A DNA stretch of 36,585 bases from Cryptoclostridium sp964637365 (lineage in GTDB: Bacteria > Bacillota > Dehalobacteriia > UBA7702). The stretch covers positions 1 to 36,585 of the forward strand of contig CAZWWH010000020.1 in assembly GCA_964637365.1 (NCBI GenBank), given 5' to 3'. A program made the translations under genes and the position numbers. Shown piece by piece: positions 31,509-36,585 of this stretch (position 1 is its first letter; the number at the start of each line of letters is the position of its first letter). The notes under the pieces are model-generated. The model was not told where the DNA came from, did no database searches, and worked only from the letters and a program-made list of their open reading frames with translations.

Positions 31509-32339
31509 GTGTCCGTTCTCACATTGATCCTTAAGAAACTGCGAAAATTCCAGCTGCCCTATGAATTTTTCATGGCGTTGCTGGCATTTTTGTCTTTGTA
31601 TTTTTATTATTTTGCTTTCCATGACAGATTAACTCCGGCGGAGCTGCGCTTGGCGCATGTGATTGAATACGTTGCCTTGGCTATTTTCGCTGTGGACTAT
31701 GTTGTCCGCCTGGCTCTTGCCAAGGATAAAAAAGATTTTTTCCTATATAATATATTAGATCTACTGGCTCTGTTTCCTATGAGTCCGTTGTTCCGCGGTC
31801 TGCGCTTGGTGCGCTGTGCCATTCTTTTGGCCCGTTTCTTCAAACGCATCCGCTATTTTGGCACGGTGAATATGTTTATCTATATCCTCATTGCCTCTAT
31901 CGTGATTCTCATGACTTCGGCTTTGGTCATCGCACCGGTGGAGGGATTTTCCTATGGTGAGGCTTTATGGTGGGGCATTGAAACCATTGCCACTGTGGGG
32001 TATGGTGATATTTCACCCCAAACCCCTATCGGCCGTGTGGTTGCCACGGTACTGATGTTTATCGGTATCGGTTTGCTGAGCTTTCTCACCAGTGCCGTGA
32101 CGACCTACTATGTAAATCGCCATTATGAGCAGTCTGGACTTCGTGCTCCCCGTAACCGCAGTATTTTATGGCATTATCAAAAGGCGCTAATGCAGTTTGA
32201 CCATATGACGCTTCAGGACATCGATGATATGTATCATGCTCTGCGTGCTTTAAAGGAACGTGAGCTTTCTGTGAATCAAGCCGCATCAGCTGCTTTGGAG
32301 GATTCTTCTTCGTCTTCTTCGAACGGTACTGCTTCTTAA
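31509..32339 (+). CDS. Voltage-gated-type potassium channel
   Basis: About 276 residues. GTG 31509 has GGAG eight bases upstream; TTG 31506 is adjacent. Architecture is S1-S6: early helices (about 15-35, 45-70), an Arg-containing S4-like segment (FRGLRLVRCAILLARFFKRIRY, about 96-117), S5, a pore loop with the selectivity filter TIATVGYGDISP (about 160-171) and S6. The C-terminal cytoplasmic helix lacks an RCK domain and ends in a Ser-rich tail. It conducts K+ across the cytoplasmic membrane. The stop codon lies inside the terminator palindrome. Confidence 0.93.
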   Translation: MSVLTLILKKLRKFQLPYEFFMALLAFLSLYFYYFAFHDRLTPAELRLAHVIEYVALAIFAVDYVVRLALAKDKKDFFLYNILDLLALFPMSPLFRGLRLVRCAILLARFFKRIRYFGTVNMFIYILIASIVILMTSALVIAPVEGFSYGEALWWGIETIATVGYGDISPQTPIGRVVATVLMFIGIGLLSFLTSAVTTYYVNRHYEQSGLRAPRNRSILWHYQKALMQFDHMTLQDIDDMYHALRALKERELSVNQAASAALEDSSSSSSNGTAS

Positions 32340-32358
32340 GAAGCAGTACCGTATTTTT
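32323..32358 (+). terminator. Rho-independent terminator overlapping the channel stop codon
   Basis: ACGGTACTGCTTCTT (32323-32337) and AAGAAGCAGTACCGT (32338-32352) form a perfect 30-base palindrome followed by ATTTTTAT. TAA 32337-32339 is at its centre. Confidence 0.88.
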
Positions 32359-32474
32359 ATGGAAAAAAGAAACATTGTTTTCGGAGCCATAGGATTGTAT
32401 ATTATTCCGTGAAGTTATCATATAATCATTATGATGGGAAAAATATTGTCCGCTTGTTGGCAGTTTGTTCAGTT

Positions 32475-32540
32475 TTGTGAGAATTTTGCGACAAATTGTG
32501 AAAATTTCAACATTTTTCTCGGGAGTTTATGCGGTATAAT
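32475..32540 (+). promoter_or_regulatory. Control region of the 2-oxoacid oxidoreductase operon
   Basis: TATAAT at 32535-32540 is a perfect -10 with a weak -35. Upstream lie TTGT-N12-ACAA-like (32475-32494) and TTGTGAAAATTTCAACA (32496-32512), two partly symmetrical sites resembling redox-regulator operators. The 10-mer TTGTGAAAAT also occurs at the K+ channel promoter. The region from 32359 to 32602 has no gene. Confidence 0.5.
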
Positions 32541-32602
32541 AGTTGTAAGTCATATTTATATATGATATACTTATCATCAAATTCATATCTTAAGGTGCAT
32601 AA

Positions 32603-33265
32603 ATGGAAAGAATTGTAGAAGCATACATCGGTGAATACGCTTCGGGCAAAAGTGAAAACGCGGTCAATCGTGCCATCGCTTTGAAAAAAGCCGGCCGTGA
32701 CGTAACCCTGGTTGATTTGGATTTGGTGGAGCCGGTTTACACCCTCCGCCCCCTAAAGGCCATGTTGACAGAAATGGGCATCAACGTGATCGCTTGGACC
32801 ACCGAAGAAACCCTTGGATTAGGGGAAGCCGGCTCGGTGCTTCATCCTGCGATGCGCTGGGCACTTCGTAACAAAGGCGATGTAATTTTAGACATCGGCT
32901 ATGGCGCCAGAGGCAGCAGCATTTTGAATCTGCTGGAAGGCGTAAATGACGAAAAAAATTTTCGTGTCATCTTGGTGGTGAACGCTTTGCGTCCCATGAC
33001 GGATACCGTAGAGAAGATCGTGGAATATCATAATGAATCCGGTCCCGCCCATGGTTTAATCGCCAACACCCATATGGGCGACGACACGGAGCTGCCACAG
33101 ATTATAAAAGGATATGAGATTGTGAAAGAGGTCAGCCAAATCCTGCAGATTCCCATTGATGCTTTGGCAGTGGATCAACGCTTTGCCAAGGATTTTCCCG
33201 ATGGGACTTGGGATCACGTTCCCGTGCGAGTGCTGGAACGCTTTTTGCCCAAAGGTTTTTGGTAA
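32603..33265 (+). CDS. P-loop NTPase (MinD/CobQ-like) of the 2-oxoacid oxidoreductase operon
   Basis: 220 residues; ATG 32603 after AAGGTG. GEYASGKSENAVNRAIALKKAG is a Walker A motif at the N-terminus, and VTLVDLDLVEPVYTLRPL resembles the Walker A'/switch I region of MinD/ParA-type ATPases. VILDIGYGARGSS is a Walker B-like strand. It contains no Cys cluster, so it is not an Mrp-type iron-sulfur carrier. It ends 21 bases before the alpha subunit gene and shares its promoter, which suggests a role in assembly or control of the oxidoreductase. Function inferred only from context. Confidence 0.82.
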   Translation: MERIVEAYIGEYASGKSENAVNRAIALKKAGRDVTLVDLDLVEPVYTLRPLKAMLTEMGINVIAWTTEETLGLGEAGSVLHPAMRWALRNKGDVILDIGYGARGSSILNLLEGVNDEKNFRVILVVNALRPMTDTVEKIVEYHNESGPAHGLIANTHMGDDTELPQIIKGYEIVKEVSQILQIPIDALAVDQRFAKDFPDGTWDHVPVRVLERFLPKGFW

Positions 33266-33286
33266 TTACCGAAAGGAGAGAGAAAT

Positions 33287-34375
33287 ATGGCCACCAAACC
33301 GATTGAGAAGGATACCCATGTATTCGTCACCGGTAACGAAGTCGTTGCTTGGGCTGCTTTGGCAGCAGACGCTCAAATCATGTATGGTTATCCTATCACC
33401 CCTCAGAATGAGATCATGCACTACTGGACGAGACTTGCTCCGAAATTCGACCGTAAATTCTTGCAGACGGAAGATGAACTGTCCGCTGGTTTTACCACTT
33501 GCGGCGGCGTTCTCACGGGTACCCGTTCCTTTACCGCAACAGCGGGCCCCGGTACCATTTTGATGCAGGAACCCATTACCATGGCGGAAATGATGCGTAT
33601 CCCCATCGTGGTTGTGGTTCAACAGCGTGGCGGCCCGTCCACGGCAACGGTTATTTATTCTCAGCAGGAAGCCAGAATGTGTTGCTACGGCGGTAACGGC
33701 GAAGGGTTCCGTGTGGTATATTCCAGCTCCAGCCATCAGGATTTGTATGACTACACCATCAAAGCCTTCAATACCGCTTGGAAATATCGTTTCCCCACCA
33801 TCGTTCTGGGCGATGGTTATCAGGCGAAAATGAGAGAAGCCGTCACCATGTACGACCCCGCTTCCAGGGGTATCTCCATGGTGGAAACGGAACAGTTCCT
33901 TGGTGCTCCCGGGCTCCCTGGCACTGACCGTGAACCTCATTTCCATAAAAATACTTACAATACCGAAGAAGAACTTCTGGAAGTTGTAAATAAATTAAAA
34001 GCCGATTATGATGCCGTTCGTGCCGAAATCGAAGAATACGAATGCGATTATGTTGATGACGCGGAAGTGATTCTCGTGGGCCATGGCGTTGTGAGCCGCG
34101 CTGTTAAGGAAGCCGTAAAACTCCTTCGCAAAGAAGGCTACAAAGCCGGTTACTTCCGTCCCATTACCCTGAGACCCTTCCCCGGCGCTGCTTTGAGAAA
34201 AGCTGTTGAAGGCAAAAAAAATATCGTCGTGGTAGAAAGCGCTTTGGGCCAGATGAAACAGTTCATCACCGAAGAGCTCTACGGCTGCACCGTTCCCATT
34301 ACCGATTATTTCAAGCCTGGGAAAGGTGTCAGCTCCGCCGAACTCGTGGAAAAAGTCAAATCCATGGCGAAATAA
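33287..34375 (+). CDS. korA: 2-oxoacid:ferredoxin oxidoreductase, alpha subunit
   Basis: 362 residues; ATG 33287 after AAAGGAGAGAG. Family I/II pyrimidine-domain features: GNEVVAWAALAADAQIMYGYPITPQNEIMHYW (2-oxoacid-binding segment) and the ATAGPGTILMQEPITMAEMMRIPIVVVVQQRGGPST block. The C-terminal half (VILVGHGVVSRAVKEAV) is the transketolase-C-like domain. With the beta, gamma and ferredoxin subunits it oxidatively decarboxylates a 2-oxoacid to acyl-CoA, reducing ferredoxin. 2-Oxoglutarate is the usual substrate of this type, but branched-chain 2-oxoacids (Vor type) cannot be excluded from sequence alone. Confidence 0.92.
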   Translation: MATKPIEKDTHVFVTGNEVVAWAALAADAQIMYGYPITPQNEIMHYWTRLAPKFDRKFLQTEDELSAGFTTCGGVLTGTRSFTATAGPGTILMQEPITMAEMMRIPIVVVVQQRGGPSTATVIYSQQEARMCCYGGNGEGFRVVYSSSSHQDLYDYTIKAFNTAWKYRFPTIVLGDGYQAKMREAVTMYDPASRGISMVETEQFLGAPGLPGTDREPHFHKNTYNTEEELLEVVNKLKADYDAVRAEIEEYECDYVDDAEVILVGHGVVSRAVKEAVKLLRKEGYKAGYFRPITLRPFPGAALRKAVEGKKNIVVVESALGQMKQFITEELYGCTVPITDYFKPGKGVSSAELVEKVKSMAK

Positions 34376-34387
34376 GGAGGGAAAAAC

Positions 34388-35155
34388 ATGGCTATCGAAT
34401 TAACCAACGTCGCACCGCCGATGCCGGCCTGCTGGCGTAAAGAAACCAAAACCCATAAATTTTGCCCCGGCTGCGGTCATGGCATCGTTTTGAAAGCTCT
34501 GGGCGAAGCCATTGACGAACTGGGTATTCAAGATAAAGTAATTTTCAGCGTTGATATCGGTTGTTGCTTGCTGGCCATCGATTTTTTCAACGTAGATACC
34601 GTCCAGACCCACCACGGTCGTACCAACGCCGTTTCCAGTGGGATTAAACGGGCAACTCCCGATAAAATTTGTATCGCCTACATGGGCGACGGCGGCGGTT
34701 ATGCCATCGGTTCCCAGCATCTGCTGAACGCCGCTGCCAGAAATGAAAAAATCACCTCCATTTTGGTGAACAACACCAACTATGGGATGACCGGCGGCCA
34801 GATGGCTCCCACCACCTTACCCGGTCAGAAAACCGAGACCTCTCCCTATGGCCGCAGTGTCGAACAGCAGGGGACGCCTACCCATGGTCCCGAAATGCTC
34901 GCTGCCATGCTCCCCGAAGGAGCTTATGTGGCACGTGGCACCGTTGCCAATCCCAAGCAGTTGAAGAAATACTTCAAAAAAGCGCTGCAGGCCCAGATGA
35001 ACGGCACCGGCTTCAGCTTCGTGGAAGCTTTGTCTACCTGCCCCACCAACTGGTCCACCAACGCGGAAAAAACCTGGGATTTCTTGGAGAACAAAATGGC
35101 AGTGGAATTCCCTGTCGGTGAATATAAAGTACCCCAAGAAGGAGGGAATGAGTAA
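34388..35155 (+). CDS. korB: 2-oxoacid:ferredoxin oxidoreductase, beta subunit (TPP-binding)
   Basis: 255 residues; ATG 34388 after AAGGAGGG, 12 bases after the alpha gene. HKFCPGCGHGI is the conserved cysteine motif, and GDGGGYAIG...NNTNYGMTGGQ is the thiamine-diphosphate/Mg motif. GCCLLAIDFFNVDTVQTHHGRTNAVSSGIK is a further family block. It carries the cofactor that attacks the 2-oxoacid. Its stop overlaps the start of the gamma gene by one base (TAATG), so the two are translationally coupled. Confidence 0.93.
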   Translation: MAIELTNVAPPMPACWRKETKTHKFCPGCGHGIVLKALGEAIDELGIQDKVIFSVDIGCCLLAIDFFNVDTVQTHHGRTNAVSSGIKRATPDKICIAYMGDGGGYAIGSQHLLNAAARNEKITSILVNNTNYGMTGGQMAPTTLPGQKTETSPYGRSVEQQGTPTHGPEMLAAMLPEGAYVARGTVANPKQLKKYFKKALQAQMNGTGFSFVEALSTCPTNWSTNAEKTWDFLENKMAVEFPVGEYKVPQEGGNE

Positions 35156-35721
35156 TGAGCGGTTTGAAAAAAATCATGCTTGCTGGTGAAGGCGGCCAAG
35201 GTGTGCAATCTGTTGCCGCGATCCTTTCTGAAGCTGCTTATGCCGCAGGCAAAGAAGTAATGTATATTCCCAACTTTGGGGTGGAACAGCGTGGCGGCGT
35301 TTCCATCGCCTTCATGCAGATTTCCGATGAAGTCATCGGTTCGCCTAAATTTGACGATGCCGATATCATCGTTGCTTTGAGTAACCGCGCCGTGGAACGT
35401 GTGCAGATGTATGTTAACCCCAATACCGTTTATGTCTATGATTCCAATATATCCGAGGAAGCCCGCGCCAAGCTCCCTGTCGAAGGTGACGTCGCAAAAC
35501 TTCAGGAAATCGCCGCCCATCATATTGCCAATACGGAACTTCATGTTCGTGTTTTCAATGTTATCATCATGGGCGCTGTGTTGGGTCTCACCGACATTGT
35601 TTCCCTTGACGAAATCAAAAAGGCCTTGGAACACAAATTCCAGGCCAAATTTGAAGCCAATCCTTCCCTCCGCGATATGAACTATACCGCGCTGGAAAAA
35701 GGTATCAGCTTAGTGGGTTAA
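35155..35721 (+). CDS. korC: 2-oxoacid:ferredoxin oxidoreductase, gamma subunit
   Basis: 188 residues. Starts KIMLAGEGGQGVQSVAAILSEAAYAAGKEVMYIPNFGVEQRGGVSIAFMQIS, the standard gamma-domain opening with GxGGQG and the RGG turn. It binds CoA and completes the catalytic heterotrimer. ATG 35155 overlaps the beta stop; a ribosome site (GGAGGG) lies inside the beta gene. The ferredoxin gene begins 12 bases after its stop. Confidence 0.93.
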   Translation: MSGLKKIMLAGEGGQGVQSVAAILSEAAYAAGKEVMYIPNFGVEQRGGVSIAFMQISDEVIGSPKFDDADIIVALSNRAVERVQMYVNPNTVYVYDSNISEEARAKLPVEGDVAKLQEIAAHHIANTELHVRVFNVIIMGAVLGLTDIVSLDEIKKALEHKFQAKFEANPSLRDMNYTALEKGISLVG

Positions 35722-35733
35722 GGAGGGATAATT

Positions 35734-35982
35734 ATGAGTGTACAATTTAGATCCGTCATGACCGAAAGCGGTAAGGCAAAGTTCTATCTTTTTTCCGATC
35801 TTTGCAAAGGCTGCGGTCTGTGCATGGAAAAATGCCCCCAAAAGACCATTGGCTGGTCCGAACGGGTTGGCATTTACGGCGCTCCCACAGTGGAGCCCAA
35901 CCACGGCGATGAAACCTGTATCGCCTGCAAAAAATGTCAGACCATCTGCCCGGAATGCGCGATCCTGATTGAAAAAATCTGA
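35734..35982 (+). CDS. korD: 2-oxoacid:ferredoxin oxidoreductase, ferredoxin (delta) subunit
   Basis: 82 residues; ATG 35734 after AAGGAGG. Two full [4Fe-4S] motifs: CKGCGLCMEKCP (about 28-39) and CIACKKCQTICP (about 61-72). It passes electrons from the catalytic centre to free ferredoxin. In many relatives this gene comes first in the operon; here it is last. A terminator follows 18 bases after the stop. Confidence 0.93.
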   Translation: MSVQFRSVMTESGKAKFYLFSDLCKGCGLCMEKCPQKTIGWSERVGIYGAPTVEPNHGDETCIACKKCQTICPECAILIEKI

Positions 35983-36000
35983 CGGAAATAATAACAATGG

Positions 36001-36031
36001 AGCGGCAAGGAATTTCCCTTGCCGCTTTTTT
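36001..36031 (+). terminator. Rho-independent terminator of the oxidoreductase operon
   Basis: AGCGGCAAGG (36001-36010) pairs with CCTTGCCGCT (36017-36026), followed by a T-run. Confidence 0.92.
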
Positions 36032-36186
36032 ATTGCTTGATCCGGCGTGTCTATACTCCTAATAAATAATAAGAAGGGAACCGGCGGAGTGTGGCTCGCT
36101 CTTTGCTTTTTGGGAAATGCATTCCGTTATATGGCCAGACGGTAAACGACACTTACAAATAAAGCAACCCCCCGGAATAAAGCAAA

Positions 36187-36294
36187 TCAGGAAAAACGAT
36201 GGTCTAAGTGTTGATCCAGATATGCAGTTGCAAAATGAAACAAGCCGACTCCGATGGAAAGCGCTCCAAGAATTCCAAGAGCCGTAGTTTTACG
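36187..36294 (-). pseudogene. Remnant of a small hydrophobic protein gene
   Basis: Leftward from CGT 36294 to TGA 36187 the frame reads RKTTALGILGALSIGVGLFHFATAYLDQHLDHRFS, one membrane helix with a basic start and polar tail. It looks protein-like but has no start codon or ribosome site, and a stop lies two codons upstream. Probably a decayed 5' end of a small membrane-protein gene. Bases 36032-36186 hold nothing I recognise. Confidence 0.4.
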
Positions 36295-36343
36295 GGGTTA
36301 GGAAGAATTGTCGAAAAAAATTAAAAAAAGTTGAAAAAAAGGG

Positions 36344-36372
36344 TTGACAAGGGGTGGGCGGTGTGATAATAT
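36344..36372 (+). promoter_or_regulatory. Tandem promoter P1 with upstream A-tracts
   Basis: TTGACA (36344-36349), 17 bases, TAATAT (36367-36372); GATAAT two bases earlier is an alternative -10. Three A-tracts of seven (36314-36320, 36323-36329, 36334-36340) lie just upstream with near-helical spacing, as in an UP element. Confidence 0.75.
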
Positions 36373-36441
36373 ACTCAACGTTGTCGCCGATTTGAGCGTT
36401 GCACCGCGAAAGGGATTTCCGGTAGCCCCCAAAAAAAAAGG

Positions 36442-36470
36442 TTGACAAAAAGGATTTTATATTATATAAT
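36442..36470 (+). promoter_or_regulatory. Tandem promoter P2
   Basis: Perfect TTGACA (36442-36447), 17 bases, perfect TATAAT (36465-36470), preceded by a run of nine A. It lies 98 bases after P1. Confidence 0.88.
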
Positions 36471-36540
36471 AAAATTCTTGTCAGGGATAAAATGATTTCC
36501 TTTGAAGTAAAAAAGTTTTAAAAGGAATGAAAAAATGTAC

Positions 36541-36569
36541 TTGACAAAGTGATGTAATTAGGATATACT
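36541..36569 (+). promoter_or_regulatory. Tandem promoter P3
   Basis: TTGACA (36541-36546), 17 bases, TATACT (36564-36569), with A-rich DNA upstream. It lies 99 bases after P2. The window ends 16 bases after the -10, so the gene served is outside. Confidence 0.85.
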
Positions 36570-36585
36570 TTAAAAGCTGGTCTTT

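Overview
The window reads as chromosomal DNA of an anaerobic member of the Bacillota. I infer this from the Shine-Dalgarno sites (GGAGG type), consensus TTGACA/TATAAT promoters with 17-base spacers, several S-layer-homology (SLH) surface proteins, a BirA-controlled biotin operon and a four-subunit ferredoxin-dependent 2-oxoacid oxidoreductase. SLH proteins together with this oxidoreductase would suit the Negativicutes or a related clostridial group, but nothing seen here settles the family. There is no phage, IS element or CRISPR array.

Bases 1-9500 are an exported-protein region: a secreted protein of unknown family, a two-repeat lipoprotein, a CAP-domain SLH protein, another SLH protein with a SurA-like neighbour, and a cobalamin riboswitch in front of an SLH-anchored protein with an alpha/alpha-toroid (prenyltransferase/terpenoid-cyclase-like) domain plus a small membrane protein. 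A lipoprotein gene interrupted by an in-frame amber codon follows. A hairpin-rich segment with a 23-base direct repeat lies between two SLH genes.

Bases 9700-14650 hold yaaA and a bacterioferritin-comigratory-type peroxiredoxin (overlapping, oxidative stress), a hairpin-rich candidate small RNA, then leftward genes for a YczE-like membrane protein, a diaminopentanoate-dehydrogenase-like enzyme and a ferredoxin-containing aldo/keto reductase. Bases 14716-18085 are a compact BirA-regulated operon, birA-bioY-bioB-bioD. Leftward genes ileS, an ACT-domain gene and a UPF0210 gene follow.

Bases 22640-25180 contain a leftward SLH-phospholipase C gene carrying two frameshifts, one of them a 20-base tandem duplication inside the signal-peptide codons, with a degenerate copy of its 3' end nearby. 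Further genes are a tetratricopeptide-like membrane protein, a DUF985 cupin, a DUF975 membrane protein, a probably leaderless aroK, an acyl-carrier-protein-like gene overlapping two flavoprotein genes, and a K+ channel preceded by a 51-residue membrane peptide. Bases 32600-35982 encode a P-loop protein followed by alpha, beta, gamma and ferredoxin subunits of a 2-oxoacid:ferredoxin oxidoreductase.

The last 250 bases hold three strong promoters about 98 bases apart behind phased A-tracts, and no gene. This looks like the promoter array of a stable-RNA operon that would start just beyond the window.

The two most interesting loci are the B12-riboswitch-controlled surface protein (possible cell-surface corrinoid capture) and the broken or switchable SLH-phospholipase.
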